The notes under the pieces: generated by a model
Told to the model about the DNA's origin: nothing
Seen by the model: the letters and a program-made list of their open reading frames with translations, nothing else
Databases searched by the model: none
Translations under genes and position numbers: made by a program
In this document: positions 48,897-58,544 of the stretch, one piece after another
Layout: the number at the start of each line of letters is the position of its first letter
Numbering within the stretch: the first letter of the stretch is position 1
NCBI RefSeq assembly: GCF_002803515.1
Contig: NZ_PHQX01000001.1
Coordinates: forward strand, 434,001-498,000
Direction: 5' to 3'
Source of the DNA: Stenotrophomonas lactitubi
Lineage (GTDB): Bacteria > Pseudomonadota > Gammaproteobacteria > Xanthomonadales > Xanthomonadaceae
DNA length: 64,000 nucleotides

Positions 48897-50501
48897 TCAA
48901 TACACATCGCGCCGGTAGCGACAGGCCAGCAGCAGCGCTTCCTTGCCGTCGGCACCGAGCACCTGCTCGATCACCGCATCCACTGCCGGGGCCATGCCCT
49001 GCAGGCTGCCGCAGACCAGGATCGTTGCGCCTTCATCGACCCACTGCCGCAGCGTGGATGCTTCGGCCAGCAGGCGATCCTGCACGTAGCGGTGCGCGCC
49101 GCCATCACGGCTGAACACCGTATCCAGGCGGGTCAGCGTGCCGTTGGCGAGCATCGCCTGCAGCTCATCGCCGAAGTGGAAATCATGCGCAGCCGAGCGT
49201 TCGCCGAACAACAGCCAGGTACGGCCGCTGCCAACATGTGCGCGTTCGTGCAGGTGTGCGCGCAGGCCAGCGATCCCGGTACCGTTACCGACCAGCAGCA
49301 GCGGAACGTCGGCGGCGACGCCGTGGAAATTCTCGTTGCGGCGCAGGCGCATCTGCACCGGCTCGCCAATGGCGGCGTGGTCGCACAGCCAGCCACTGCC
49401 GACGCCCGGTGTGCCATCGGCACGCAGCTGACGGCGCAGCAGCAGCTCCACCGCGCCGTCGTCCATCACCGAGGCGATGGAGTACTCGCGATGCGGCAGT
49501 GGCTGCAGTGCCGCCAACAAGCCAGGCAGGTCGCCCGCAGCAACCAAGGACGGCAGATGCGAGCGGGCGACGCGGGCGAGCAGCGTGTTGCCGTCGTCCA
49601 ACACGGTGTTGGCATCGAAGCTCTGCGCCTGCAGCCAGTCACGCGTGCTCTGTTCGGCGTGCTGCGGACCGACCTCGGCGATGTCGCCCGCCTGCCAGTG
49701 CGCGCTGCTGTCGGTCGGTGGCTGCAGGCGCAGCCAGTAGACAGGACCACCGACGCTGCCGGGATTGAGGTGCATGCGCTGCAGCAGTGTCCACGGCTGG
49801 TACTCGGCCGGTGTCCAATCGGGCAGTTCGCTGGCGCCGCCGCCGAGCTGGCCGAGCAGCTGCTGCCAGTGGCGCAGGGCGGCCGGATCGGCATTGTCGA
49901 CTTCAATGGCATCGAACAGTGGATGCGCGCCATGCTGGCGCAGCCAGTCGTGCAGCTGGTGGCCGAACGCGCAGAAGTGGCCGTAGCTGCGATCACCCAG
50001 CGCGAGCACGCCGTACTGCAGGTGGTCCAGAGGCGGCGGCGTGGTCATCACCCGGCGCAGGAAGGGCAGGGCGTGGTCGGGTGCATCGCCTTCGCCGGTG
50101 GTGCTGACGATGAACAGTGCACGCGCGCTGCCCGCAAGCAGGGGCGCATCCACGTCGTGCAGGCCACGCAGGCGCACCGGCACGCCGGCCGAGCGCAGGG
50201 CCTGCGCACTGCGCTCGGCCAGTTCGCGGGCGAAGCCGGTCTGGCTGGACCAGACCAGCAGCATCGGTTGGTCGCTGCCTTCGGCCGTGTCATCGCGTGG
50301 ACGGCTGCGCCACCACACCACGGCGCACGCCAGTGAATACAGCGCGGTGGCGGCCAGTGCGATGCCCCACTGCCGCGACGGCGGCGCACCCTGCCACCAG
50401 GCTTCGCCCAGGTGCAGGCGCAGCAGGGCCCCACCGATCACTGCCAGCAGGACCAGCACTACGACGTTGCCAAGGGTTGCGCGCGAGAAACGAGTGCTCA
50501 T
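48897..50501 (-). CDS. Membrane-anchored NADPH flavoreductase (CysJ-like)
   Basis: A 534-residue diflavin reductase. Two N-terminal membrane helices (about 11-27 and 46-61). The flavodoxin domain (about 80-215) has LLVWSSQTGFARELAERSA and STTGEGDAPDHALPF. The FAD/NADPH part has REYSIAS (FAD), LLVGNGTGIAGLRAHL and the C-terminal YRRDVY as in CysJ. It should pass electrons from NADPH to the PepSY membrane protein of the same operon. Its ATG overlaps apbE by 4 bases. Confidence 0.88.
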   Translation of the reverse strand: MSTRFSRATLGNVVVLVLLAVIGGALLRLHLGEAWWQGAPPSRQWGIALAATALYSLACAVVWWRSRPRDDTAEGSDQPMLLVWSSQTGFARELAERSAQALRSAGVPVRLRGLHDVDAPLLAGSARALFIVSTTGEGDAPDHALPFLRRVMTTPPPLDHLQYGVLALGDRSYGHFCAFGHQLHDWLRQHGAHPLFDAIEVDNADPAALRHWQQLLGQLGGGASELPDWTPAEYQPWTLLQRMHLNPGSVGGPVYWLRLQPPTDSSAHWQAGDIAEVGPQHAEQSTRDWLQAQSFDANTVLDDGNTLLARVARSHLPSLVAAGDLPGLLAALQPLPHREYSIASVMDDGAVELLLRRQLRADGTPGVGSGWLCDHAAIGEPVQMRLRRNENFHGVAADVPLLLVGNGTGIAGLRAHLHERAHVGSGRTWLLFGERSAAHDFHFGDELQAMLANGTLTRLDTVFSRDGGAHRYVQDRLLAEASTLRQWVDEGATILVCGSLQGMAPAVDAVIEQVLGADGKEALLLACRYRRDVY

Positions 50502-51475
50502 GCGGCCTGCTCATCCAGCAGCCGCTGGAATGCGCTGCTGAGGATTTCGCGTGGGCCATCGGCGGCGCGTTCGAGGTAGCGCGCCGCCAGCCCTTCGCGC
50601 TCTGCCAGCGCGATGCCCGCGTCGCGACCGAGCACGGTCAGTGCGGTGGCCCAGGCGTCAGCGTGCATCGCATCGTCGGCGACCACGGTGACGGCGGCTG
50701 CGACCTGTCGCACTGGCGTGCCGCTGCGTGGGTCGAGGCTGTGACTGTAGGCAACGCCATCGTCCTGATACTGGTGCCAGCGATCGCCGGAGGTGGCCAC
50801 GGCTTTTCCCTCCAGCGCGAGTACACGCGCTGGCATATCGGTGTGGGCATCTTCTTCCGGCGCCGACTCCACCAGCACGCGCCACGGCTGGCCGTCGGGC
50901 TTGCGGCCGTAGCCCGCCAGCTCGCCACCGACTTCAATCAGTGCGGCATCGATACCCTGGCCGCGCAGCCAGGCGGCGACGTGGTCGACACCGAAGCCCT
51001 TGGCGATCGCCGAGAGGTCCAGTTCCAGGCCGCCGGGTTGCAGCAGCGCATCGTCCTGCCAGTGCAGGTGTTGCCAGCCGCAGCGTGCACGGGTTGCCTG
51101 CAACGTGGTGGCATCGGGGGCACGCCGTGCGCCGGCATGCGCGCCGAAGCCCCACAGCGCCACCAGTGGGCCGATGGTGGGGTCGAAGGCACCACCGCTG
51201 GCGGCGGCGATGGCCTGCGCGCAGGCCAGTACATGGCGGGTTTCGGCCGGCAGCACGCAGTAGCGACCCGCGTCGGCGCGGTTGTAGCGGCTCAGGTCAG
51301 AGCCCGCTTCCCACGTGCTCATCTGAGCGACCACTTCATCCAGGCGGGCCTGGATGCCCGCATGCAGCGGATGCAGGTCGCGCTGACGCGGTGCCACCAG
51401 CGACACGCTCCAGGTGGTGCCCATGGTGGTGCCGCCCAGCCGGGCGATATCGAGTGCGGTAGAGGTCATGGGCAT
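50498..51475 (-). CDS. apbE: FAD:protein FMN transferase
   Basis: A 325-residue ApbE-type enzyme that attaches FMN covalently to a threonine or serine of exported proteins. MGTTWSVSL, DLSRYNRAD, GGAFDPTIGPLVALWGFG, LDLSAIAKGFGVD and YSHSLDPRSGTP are all present. No clear lipobox or signal peptide is seen. The likely client is the DUF2271 protein of the same operon, which carries a flavinylation-type motif. An in-frame ATG at 51469 is equally possible. Confidence 0.93.
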   Translation of the reverse strand: MPMTSTALDIARLGGTTMGTTWSVSLVAPRQRDLHPLHAGIQARLDEVVAQMSTWEAGSDLSRYNRADAGRYCVLPAETRHVLACAQAIAAASGGAFDPTIGPLVALWGFGAHAGARRAPDATTLQATRARCGWQHLHWQDDALLQPGGLELDLSAIAKGFGVDHVAAWLRGQGIDAALIEVGGELAGYGRKPDGQPWRVLVESAPEEDAHTDMPARVLALEGKAVATSGDRWHQYQDDGVAYSHSLDPRSGTPVRQVAAAVTVVADDAMHADAWATALTVLGRDAGIALAEREGLAARYLERAADGPREILSSAFQRLLDEQAA

Positions 51476-51524
51476 GCGTGGCAGGCTGCGATACCCGGGC
51501 GCGCCGGGTATCGCAGCGATGCGT

Positions 51525-52328
51525 TTACTGCGGCAGTACTTCCAGCGTGGCGACGTAGCTGAGGCGACGCTTGGCGGCTTGCTTGACCGACGTCTTCTTG
51601 TCCTCGGTGCCGGTTTCCAGCCAGTACATGCCGGCTTCCGGCCAGGTCACCTTGATCTCGCCCTTGGCGTCGCTGGTCAGTTTCTGCTCGTCCTGAGCAT
51701 TGCGGTAGCGGGTGCCACCGCGCACGATCTCGAACTCCAGGCCCGCAGTCGGTTTGCCGTCGACCAGTACGCGGAAGGTGGCTTCTTCGCCGGCAAACAG
51801 GTCGTTAGGGTGGCCGACGGCCACCAGTTCGATGCCGCGGTTGGTCGGCTTCAGCGCGGTGTCGTTCGGCGCGCCGTTGGTGACGAAGGTCTCCACGCGG
51901 CCGACCGACTGGCTCACTTCCAGCTTCTTCGCATCCTTGGGCAGTTCGCCGAAGGTGGCGGCGGTGCCGCGCCAGCGCTTGCGCTCGCCATTCAGTTCAT
52001 AGGTGGCCGACAGGCCGTCGTTGACCGAGGCGATGCGGTAGGTGCCCTGCTGTTTCAGTTCGACGTCGAACACGCTGCGGTACTTGCCGGTGGACGCGTT
52101 CTGCGCCTGCACGGTGCTGCCGTCCGGGGCGGTGATCACCACCGATTCCAGGCGCAGCGGCACGTGGTTGAAATAGAACAGGTCATTGGAGACCGCACCA
52201 TCGACGGTGATCCACGGTGCGTTGCCGGCGATCACGGTCTGCGAGGGCAGCAGCCAGGCCTTGTGGGCCAGGGCAGAGAAGGGAAGGGCAGCGGCCAGAG
52301 CGGCGGCGAGGACGAGCGTGCGCTTCAT
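51525..52328 (-). CDS. DUF4198 periplasmic protein
   Basis: A 267-residue exported protein; signal peptide ends [14 protein letters not shown], with the HK at the mature N-terminus typical of DUF4198. The rest is beta-rich, ending [16 protein letters not shown]. The family is linked to metal (nickel, cobalt, iron) handling by context. Third gene of the flavin operon. Confidence 0.85.
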   Translation of the reverse strand: MKRTLVLAAALAAALPFSALAHKAWLLPSQTVIAGNAPWITVDGAVSNDLFYFNHVPLRLESVVITAPDGSTVQAQNASTGKYRSVFDVELKQQGTYRIASVNDGLSATYELNGERKRWRGTAATFGELPKDAKKLEVSQSVGRVETFVTNGAPNDTALKPTNRGIELVAVGHPNDLFAGEEATFRVLVDGKPTAGLEFEIVRGGTRYRNAQDEQKLTSDAKGEIKVTWPEAGMYWLETGTEDKKTSVKQAAKRRLSYVATLEVLPQ

Positions 52329-52348
52329 GCGGAAGACTCCAGTTGGAA

Positions 52349-52438
52349 GGGGTCGGATCCCTTTCCAAAGGAAAGGGCTCTGACCCCGAGGATATGGCGA
52401 TGGGGTCAGAGCCCTTCCTGCGGAAGGGATCCGACCCC
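52349..52438. repeat. Two GGGGTC-type hairpins inside the flavin operon
   Basis: Palindromes at 52349-52387 and 52402-52438 of the RAYT 2-associated family. They separate DUF2271 from DUF4198 and could lower expression of the three downstream genes or mark an mRNA processing point. Confidence 0.8.
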
Positions 52439-52444
52439 GCTTGA

Positions 52445-52963
52445 TCAAGGCTTGACGGCGAGGGTGACCTGGCCCAGTTCGGTGGCGCCCTGCGCGCGGC
52501 CGTTCTGTGCGGCGGTGGCCGGCCAGGTGAAGGGAATCTTCAGCAGTTCACGGCCGCCGACTTCGCGCACCGCTTCCACCACCAGGGTGTAGTTGCCCGG
52601 GGCCAGCTGCTTCAGCGCCGGCTGCTTGTCGTTGAACGACAGTGCGTGCTTGCCGGCGGGACGGGTCGGGCCGGTCACGCCGTCCACCGGCACCTGCAGG
52701 GTGCGGCCGCTCTTGCGCCACCACTGGCGCAGGTCGGGCAGCCACTTGGTGCCATGGCCTTCGCTGTTGCTGGTCTGCTGGTACCAGACCGACAGGTTGG
52801 CGGCGACCTTCTGGTCGGCGCCTTCCAGCCACACTGCCACATACGGGCGGTGGTACTCGGCCACGTTGAGCTTGGGTACTTCGACGTTGATGTCGAGGGT
52901 GGTGGCGTAGGCCGGGGAGGTGGCCAGCAGGCCGCTGAGGGCGATGGTCAGGGTGACGCGCAT
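52445..52963 (-). CDS. DUF2271 periplasmic protein with flavinylation-type motif
   Basis: A 172-residue exported protein; signal peptide [20 protein letters not shown]. Beta-rich, with [22 protein letters not shown] and SVW...[12 protein letters not shown]. Residues 94-100 read DGVTGPT, close to the ApbE target pattern D-x-x-[ST]-[GA]-x-[ST]; Thr100 would be the FMN site. With apbE two genes away this suggests a covalent-FMN periplasmic electron carrier. ATG 52963 is the only start that gives a signal peptide. Confidence 0.85.
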   Translation of the reverse strand: MRVTLTIALSGLLATSPAYATTLDINVEVPKLNVAEYHRPYVAVWLEGADQKVAANLSVWYQQTSNSEGHGTKWLPDLRQWWRKSGRTLQVPVDGVTGPTRPAGKHALSFNDKQPALKQLAPGNYTLVVEAVREVGGRELLKIPFTWPATAAQNGRAQGATELGQVTLAVKP

Positions 52964-53004
52964 GGGGCGGCTCCGGAGAAACGGATGGAAATCACGGTGG
53001 AAGT

Positions 53005-53643
53005 TCAATGGATCAGCAGCAGGGCGATCAGCAGCGGAATCATCAGGCCCAGGCCGACCAGCGGCCAGGTCATGCGTCGCTGCCGCGCATGCAGGTGCAG
53101 CAGGAACAGACCGGTGATGCAGAACACCAGGCAGGCCACGGCGAACACGTCCAGGAACCAGCCCCACGCGGGGCCGGCATTGCGGCCCTTGTGCAGGTCG
53201 TTGAGGTAGGACACCGCGCCGCGCGAGGTCGATTCGTACTCGACTGCGCCGGTTTCGCGGTCGATGCTCAGCCAGGCGTCGCCGCCGGGGCGTGGCAGCG
53301 ACAGGTAGATTTCCTCGGCCGACCATTCGGCGGGTCGGCCGCCGATGGAAATGCCCAGCTGCTCGTCCAGCCATTGCCGGGCCGGGCGCGGGATCGGCGC
53401 GTTGCCGTCCTCGCGTGTGCCGAGCTGGCCGCGCACGTCGGCCGGCAGTTCCAGATGCTGGTTCTGCACCTGTGGCTTGGCTTCGATCTTCGCCGCGTGA
53501 TTCAGCGTGAGCCCGGTCACCGCGAACAGCAGCATGCCGATCAGGCAGACCGCCGAGCTGATCCAGTGCCACTGGTGCAGGGTACGCAGCCAGAAGCCGC
53601 GGCTCTGTTGCTGCTGCACGGTGGAAGATGCGGGACGGCTCAC
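53005..53643 (-). CDS. PepSY-associated membrane protein
   Basis: A 212-residue protein: one N-terminal membrane helix ([22 protein letters not shown]), a periplasmic segment with [33 protein letters not shown], and two C-terminal helices with [10 protein letters not shown]. The histidines beside the helices could hold heme, as in other PepSY_TM proteins. It would carry electrons across the inner membrane from the NADPH flavoreductase to the DUF2271 protein. First gene of the operon. Confidence 0.85.
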   Translation of the reverse strand: MSRPASSTVQQQQSRGFWLRTLHQWHWISSAVCLIGMLLFAVTGLTLNHAAKIEAKPQVQNQHLELPADVRGQLGTREDGNAPIPRPARQWLDEQLGISIGGRPAEWSAEEIYLSLPRPGGDAWLSIDRETGAVEYESTSRGAVSYLNDLHKGRNAGPAWGWFLDVFAVACLVFCITGLFLLHLHARQRRMTWPLVGLGLMIPLLIALLLIH

Positions 53644-53682
53644 GGCACGGTTCGGGACGGATGAATACTGGGCATTACATCA

Positions 53683-53704
53683 TTGATGAGAATTGCTCGC
53701 AATT
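53683..53704 (-). promoter_or_regulatory. Possible Fur-type site upstream of the flavin operon
   Basis: A TGAGAAT half-site followed by the dyad AATTGC-TC-GCAATT (53691-53704), about 45 bases upstream of the PepSY gene. Only one half matches the Fur consensus well, so this is weaker than the sites at 57025 and 61433. Confidence 0.4.
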
Positions 53705-53730
53705 AGATGTCGTTGTGTATCTCTGACGGG

Positions 53731-53918
53731 GAGTGCCGGCCGCTGGCCGGCAATCCCATGACACCTGAAAACATCGTGCGGTTGCCGGCCAGCGGCCGGC
53801 ACTACCACTGGGCAGTAGATCCACGCCATGCGTGGATGGAGCGCCGTCCAGGTTCGGTATGGGCAGTAGATCCACGCCATGCGTGGATGAAGTGGTGCCG
53901 ACCAAGGTCGGCACCCAC
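53731..53918. repeat. Cluster of five REPs
   Basis: TGCCGGCC-type units at 53731-53753 and 53782-53805 (inverted pair), SMAG units at 53815-53838 and 53866-53889 (direct), and a GTGCCGACC palindrome at 53895-53918. They lie between the flavin operon and the TonB receptor. Confidence 0.88.
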
Positions 53919-53929
53919 CAGAGCGACGA

Positions 53930-56350
53930 TCAGAACTTCGCGTTGAGCGAGATCCAGTAGCTGCGGCGCTGGTCCTTGGTGGCGTAGTCGTCCACGCAGT
54001 TGTATTCGCTGGGGCTGGTCAGCAGGCACGACTGCGAGACGAAGTTCTTGTCGAACAGGTTGTTGACCCGCGCGTTGACCGTCAGCCACTGCGTGGCCTT
54101 CCAGCTGCCACCGAGGTGGAAGATCGTGTAGTCCTCGTAGTAGCGGGTGTGGCTGGCACCGGCGGCATCGAGGATCGTGTCGCGGTAGCGGTCGTAGCGG
54201 CCTTCGCCGATCAACGACAGGCTGATCGCATCGTTGAGCTGCCAGTTGAGGCTGGCGTTGGCCATGTGCTTGGCCGGCATGGTACCGGTGATCGGCAGGC
54301 CCTTGCCGGAACCGGCGGTCTGCTCGCTTTTGGTCCAGGTGTAGTTGCCGCGCAGCTGCAGGTTGTCCAGCAGGTCGACGTGGCCGGCCAGTTCCGCGCC
54401 ACGTGTTTCGGCCTTGTCGATGTTCACGCTCTGGGTGAAGGTGCTGTAGCCCAGCGACGCCCAGCCCGGGCCGATATCCACGCAGTAACCACTGCCGGCT
54501 GGTGCGACCTCACAGTTGGGGAACGTGCCGCCGCTGGCGATCTTGTCTTCGAACTTGTTGATGAAACCGGTGACGTTGAAGCCCCAGCGCTGGCCCTCGT
54601 AGTACGCAGCCAGCTCGTAGTTGGTGCTGGTTTCCGGCTTCAGGTTGGGCGAACCCACCAGCGGCAGCACGCCCTGGCCACCGAAGCCGGTGATGCCGGG
54701 GAACAGCTGGTCCGGCCGCGGGGTCTTGTAGCCGGTGCTGACGCCGCCCTTGAAGGTCCATGCATCGGTGGCATTCCAGACCAGGTAGCCGCGCGGGCTG
54801 AGGTGGCTGCCGAAGATGTTGTGGTCGTCGTAGCGCAGGCCGAAGGTGGCGGTCAGGGTGTCAGTCAGCGACCAGTTGTCCTCGGCGAACAGCGCCCACA
54901 TGCGGTGCTTCTGCTTGGTGTTGCTGCGGTAGCCGGCACCGTCCATGCCGAACACGCCGTCCACCATGTCGGTGTCGTTGTACTGGCCGCCCACGGTCAG
55001 CTTGTGCGCGCCGAAGTCCAGGTCGAGCATCGTGTCCAGCACGTAGCCTTCCAGCTCCATGGTGCGCAGCGGACGCGGCAGGAACGCCTGCAGGCGTGCC
55101 TGTTCGCTGGCGTTGAGTGCGCCCAGCGCGTTGTTGCGGCCGGCGGCACAGTTGTTGGCGGCACCGGTGCGGCGGCAGACGTCGTTCCACAGGGTCTGCA
55201 GGCCGGCGCGCTCGTCCAGGGTCAACGGCAGCGAGCGGCCGAGGTTGCTGCTCTTGCTGTGGGTCAGTGAGGTCTGCCAGGTGCCGAAGCTGTAGCGACC
55301 CTGATGGGTCAGCGAGAGCTGGTCGCGCTCATAGCGCTGGTAGGCGGTGTAGCCCACGCGCGGCTGCACCACGCGGCGGGTGACGGTGCCGTTGCCATTC
55401 GGGTTCGGGACCACCGCGTTGCCCACGCGCCACAGGCTGGCCAGGCTGTCGAGCGTGCCGGTCTGGCCCTCGCTGTTGTCGTACTTCTGGCGAGAGACGT
55501 CATAGTCCAGCCACAGCTCGTGGTCGTCGTTGACGTGGAAGTTCAGGCGCACGCCGGTGTTCCAGTTGGTGTTGGCCACCGACTTGCCGCCGCCACCAAA
55601 ACCGATGCTGCGCTCCCACAGCGTGCCGTCGGGCAGGGGCAGTGCATCCCATTCGGGATTGGATGCCTTGGCGTCGTAGTAGCTGCCGCGCACGGCCAGG
55701 CCGAGGCGATCCTTGACCAGTGGCCCGCTCAGGTACAGGTCAGTGCTGCGCGCATCGCCGAACTGATCGTCCTGCTGCACGGTGAAGCCCTGGGTGACCG
55801 CGCCGTGCCAGCTGTCCTGGTTGCGGCGGGTGATGATGTTGATGACGCCGCCCATCGCATCCGAGCCGTACAGCGTGGACATCGGGCCACGCACCACTTC
55901 AATGCGCTCGATCGCATCCAGCGGCGGCAGGTAGGCGAACTGGCCACCACCGAAGTTGTTCGGATACAGCTGGCCGGCGTTGCTCTGGCGACGGCCGTCG
56001 ATCAGCACCAGGGTGTACTCGGACGGCAGGCCGCGCATGGAGATGGTGGCGCGGCCGTTCTTGTCGGTGGCTTCCAAGCCGACGTCGATACCCTCGACGT
56101 CGCGCAGGGCGTCGACCAGGCTGGTGTAGGGGCGCTTGCTCAGCTCTTCGCGGCTGACCACGCTGATGCTGGCCGGTGCATCGACCACCTTCTGCTCGAA
56201 GCCAGCGGCGGTGACCACCACCTTGTCTAGGGTCTGGGGTGCGCCGGAAGCGTCGCCATGGGCGTAGGCGGGAGCCGCGACGGCGGCCAGCACGGCGCTG
56301 GTCAACAGATGGCGGGACAGGGACGAACGGACACGATGGCGCTGGGCCAT
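53930..56350 (-). CDS. TonB-dependent receptor, CirA/FepA-like
   Basis: An 806-residue outer-membrane receptor. Signal peptide ends APAYAHG. The plug (about 35-165) has TLDKVVVTAAGFEQ and RGLPSEYTLVLIDGRRQ...GPMSTLYGSDAMGGVINIITRR, like CirA/IrgA-type catecholate receptors. The barrel ends with RRSYWISLNAKF, with the terminal aromatic. The ligand is probably a ferric siderophore or its breakdown product. It lies downstream of a small exported protein and a Fur-like site. Confidence 0.93.
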   Translation of the reverse strand: MAQRHRVRSSLSRHLLTSAVLAAVAAPAYAHGDASGAPQTLDKVVVTAAGFEQKVVDAPASISVVSREELSKRPYTSLVDALRDVEGIDVGLEATDKNGRATISMRGLPSEYTLVLIDGRRQSNAGQLYPNNFGGGQFAYLPPLDAIERIEVVRGPMSTLYGSDAMGGVINIITRRNQDSWHGAVTQGFTVQQDDQFGDARSTDLYLSGPLVKDRLGLAVRGSYYDAKASNPEWDALPLPDGTLWERSIGFGGGGKSVANTNWNTGVRLNFHVNDDHELWLDYDVSRQKYDNSEGQTGTLDSLASLWRVGNAVVPNPNGNGTVTRRVVQPRVGYTAYQRYERDQLSLTHQGRYSFGTWQTSLTHSKSSNLGRSLPLTLDERAGLQTLWNDVCRRTGAANNCAAGRNNALGALNASEQARLQAFLPRPLRTMELEGYVLDTMLDLDFGAHKLTVGGQYNDTDMVDGVFGMDGAGYRSNTKQKHRMWALFAEDNWSLTDTLTATFGLRYDDHNIFGSHLSPRGYLVWNATDAWTFKGGVSTGYKTPRPDQLFPGITGFGGQGVLPLVGSPNLKPETSTNYELAAYYEGQRWGFNVTGFINKFEDKIASGGTFPNCEVAPAGSGYCVDIGPGWASLGYSTFTQSVNIDKAETRGAELAGHVDLLDNLQLRGNYTWTKSEQTAGSGKGLPITGTMPAKHMANASLNWQLNDAISLSLIGEGRYDRYRDTILDAAGASHTRYYEDYTIFHLGGSWKATQWLTVNARVNNLFDKNFVSQSCLLTSPSEYNCVDDYATKDQRRSYWISLNAKF

Positions 56351-56498
56351 GGCAGATACCTCGAAGGATGTAAGGCAGTGCGATGCCGGGCGCGGAGCGC
56401 GCGCGGCAGGGCAGGGACGGCCCGATCAGGGGCGGCTGAGGTGAAGCAGGCAGCGGCGAGCCGATGCAACCGCTCAGGCGGTCACAGCGTGCCGTGGA

Positions 56499-56894
56499 TC
56501 AGGCGAGCGGCGGCGCCTGGCCGCGTTGCTGGCGACGCCCGGGCGCATCGGTCCAGGGCATGTCTGGTGCGGCCAACGGCCAGTGCGAACGCGCGCCGGA
56601 CGGAGCCGACGCGGAGGGAACCAGATCAAGTTCGGTACGCAGCCAGTGGCTGGCCAGCAGCAGTGGCGGCGCCGGCTTGTCGGTGGACTTGGCCGGTGCC
56701 GAGGCGCAGCGCCGCAGCTTGGCCGGCGCTTCTTCCTGCAGGGGGGCTTCGCCGCCGCGCTCTTCCAGCGGCTGCTGCAGCGCCTGGGTTGCAGCAGCAT
56801 GAGCCACGGGTAGCAGCGGCAGGGTGCCCAGCAACAGCGTCAGCATCGCCACCCACGCCAGCAGGCTGGCCAGCGCAGGCCGACGGCCGCGCAT
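56499..56894 (-). CDS. Small exported/anchored protein before TonB receptor, unknown
   Basis: A 131-residue protein with one strong hydrophobic segment (ASLLAWVAMLTLLLGTLPLLPVAHA), then a Pro/Ala/Glu-rich chain. Not recognised. The frame continues to an ATG at 56975, which would add 27 Arg-rich residues ahead of the hydrophobic segment. It lies between a Fur-like box and a TonB receptor, as does the gene at 60982. I think the gene is real because of that repeated layout, but codon evidence alone is modest. Confidence 0.55.
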   Translation of the reverse strand: MRGRRPALASLLAWVAMLTLLLGTLPLLPVAHAAATQALQQPLEERGGEAPLQEEAPAKLRRCASAPAKSTDKPAPPLLLASHWLRTELDLVPSASAPSGARSHWPLAAPDMPWTDAPGRRQQRGQAPPLA

Positions 56895-57024
56895 GGCGGT
56901 GCCGAGCTGTACAAGCCGAAGCGGGCGAGGGCGGAACGGGCGACGCAAGCGGAAATCCCTGGCTGGCCGGAACATCCGGCGTCAACGGGGCGTGATTGTA
57001 ATGAGACCCGTTAGCCGTTGCAAA

Positions 57025-57039
57025 TGAGAATGATTGCCA
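57025..57039 (-). promoter_or_regulatory. Fur box
   Basis: TGAGAAT-G-ATTGCCA matches the 7-1-7 Fur consensus TGATAAT-n-ATTATCA at 11 of 14 positions. It stands upstream of the small gene at 56499 and the CirA-like receptor on the minus strand, so iron repression of that unit is likely. Confidence 0.7.
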
Positions 57040-57066
57040 AGTTGTCGCAGGGGTGGCCTGATCGGC

Positions 57067-57744
57067 TCAGACCTCGCTCCAGCGTCGCAGCAGGTTGTGG
57101 TACACGCCGGTCAGCTGCAGCACCGCGTCGGCATCGCCATCGGTCTGTCGCAGGCGCTCGATGGAAGTATCCATCTCCCACAGCAGGCGCCGCTGCACGT
57201 CGTCGCGGATCATGCTCTGCACCCAGAAGAACGAGGCCACGCGCGCACCGCGGGTGACCGGGTTGACCTTGTGCAGGCTGCTGGAGGGATACACGATCAG
57301 ATCACCGGCAGGCAGTTTCACTTCATGTTCGCCGTAGGTGTCGCTGATGATCAGTTCACCGCCGTCGTACTCGTCCGGGTCGGACAGGAACAGCGTGCAG
57401 GAGATGTCCGAGCGCAGCTGCTCGCCGTTGGCCAGGTTCATCACCGCGCCATCGACGTGGAAGCCGTAGGTGCCGCCGCCGCTGTAGCGGTTGAAGCGCG
57501 GTGGCAGGTACTTCAACGGCAGCGCGGCGCTGAAGAACAGCGGATGTCGTGCCAGCGCGACCAGAATGGTCTCGCCCAGTTCGCGGCGCAGCGGCGAAGC
57601 TTCCGGCAGCTGCTGGTTGTGCTTGGCCTGAGCGCCGAGGTGGCCGACAGTCTCGCGGCCATCGGTCCAGTCTGCCGCATCGAGCCTGCGGCGGATATCA
57701 GCCACCTGTCCGGCGCTGAGGATGTCGGGGATGTGCAGCAGCAT
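57067..57744 (-). CDS. piuC: Fe(II)/2-oxoglutarate dioxygenase, PiuC/YbiX family
   Basis: A 225-residue dioxygenase. Iron ligands are His96 and Asp98 (FHVDGAVM) and His158 (SSLHKVNPV); the 2-oxoglutarate arginine is in [11 protein letters not shown]. PiuC/YbiX genes go with Fiu/PiuA siderophore receptors, and such a receptor is encoded at 58545. The reaction is not known. Confidence 0.93.
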   Translation of the reverse strand: MLLHIPDILSAGQVADIRRRLDAADWTDGRETVGHLGAQAKHNQQLPEASPLRRELGETILVALARHPLFFSAALPLKYLPPRFNRYSGGGTYGFHVDGAVMNLANGEQLRSDISCTLFLSDPDEYDGGELIISDTYGEHEVKLPAGDLIVYPSSSLHKVNPVTRGARVASFFWVQSMIRDDVQRRLLWEMDTSIERLRQTDGDADAVLQLTGVYHNLLRRWSEV

Positions 57745-57754
57745 GCGGAAGTCC

Positions 57755-58474
57755 TCAGCAAGCGGACGGTGCGACCAGGGCGCGCACCTGCGGATGGGGG
57801 GAGGCGGCGAGCTCGGGCACGATATGCGCCATGAAAGCGGGACTGCCGTGCTGCAGTGCCAACCGCAGCCAGTGCACCGCCTGTTCGATTTCACCGGCCT
57901 GCAGCAGGATCGAGGCGTAGTTGGCCTGGCCGCGGAAATCGCCGGCCTCGGCTGCGCGTCGATACCAGGCCAGCGCGGCCTGCGGATCGCGTCCGGTGTC
58001 CAGTCCATCTTCCAGGTGTCGGGCCAGCAGGTTCATCGACTTGGCGTGGCCCAGATGCGCCGCGCGGGTATACAGCGCCAGCGCCTGTGCACGGTCCTGC
58101 GGCACGCCACGGCCGGTGGCCAGCAGGTTGGCCAGGTTGTACAGGCCCCAGTCCAGACCGGTGTCGGCCGCGCGCCTGTACCAGACCGCGGCAAGCGAAG
58201 GATTGGCGGTGGTGCCCTGGCCCAGTTCATGGCAGCGGCCGAGCATGTTCATCGCCATCGGCGCGCCGTTGTTGGCTGCGGTCTCGTACCAGAGCAGGGC
58301 CGCAGCAGCGTCTTCCGGCGTGCCTTTGCCTTCCATGTGCATCTGCGCGAGCAGCAGCTGCGCCTCGACCTGCCCGGCCTGTGCCGCATCGCGCACGCGC
58401 GCGAAGGCGGCCTGCGGGTCGTGCAGCAGCAGGTCTGCCAGGGCGTCGGAATCAAACGGGGTGTTGGAAGCCAT
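57755..58474 (-). CDS. Sel1-repeat protein
   Basis: A 239-residue cytosolic protein made of about five Sel1/TPR-like repeats (for example [31 protein letters not shown] and [29 protein letters not shown]). It lies between the Fiu-like receptor and piuC, where Sel1 genes are often found. It probably mediates protein contacts; the partner is unknown. Confidence 0.88.
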   Translation of the reverse strand: MASNTPFDSDALADLLLHDPQAAFARVRDAAQAGQVEAQLLLAQMHMEGKGTPEDAAAALLWYETAANNGAPMAMNMLGRCHELGQGTTANPSLAAVWYRRAADTGLDWGLYNLANLLATGRGVPQDRAQALALYTRAAHLGHAKSMNLLARHLEDGLDTGRDPQAALAWYRRAAEAGDFRGQANYASILLQAGEIEQAVHWLRLALQHGSPAFMAHIVPELAASPHPQVRALVAPSAC

Positions 58475-58490
58475 GCGCGGAGTATCGCCG

Positions 58491-58526
58491 GAAACAAAAA
58501 CGGCGGCAGGAGATCCTGCCGCCGTG
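58491..58526 (-). terminator. Rho-independent terminator after the Fiu-like receptor
   Basis: A perfect 12-bp stem ACGGCGGCAGGA/TCCTGCCGCCGT (58501-58526), followed on the minus strand by TTTTTGTTT. It ends the receptor transcript before the Sel1-piuC pair, which therefore needs its own promoter or readthrough. Confidence 0.9.
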
Positions 58527-58544
58527 TGGGTGCTGCGGGTTACA

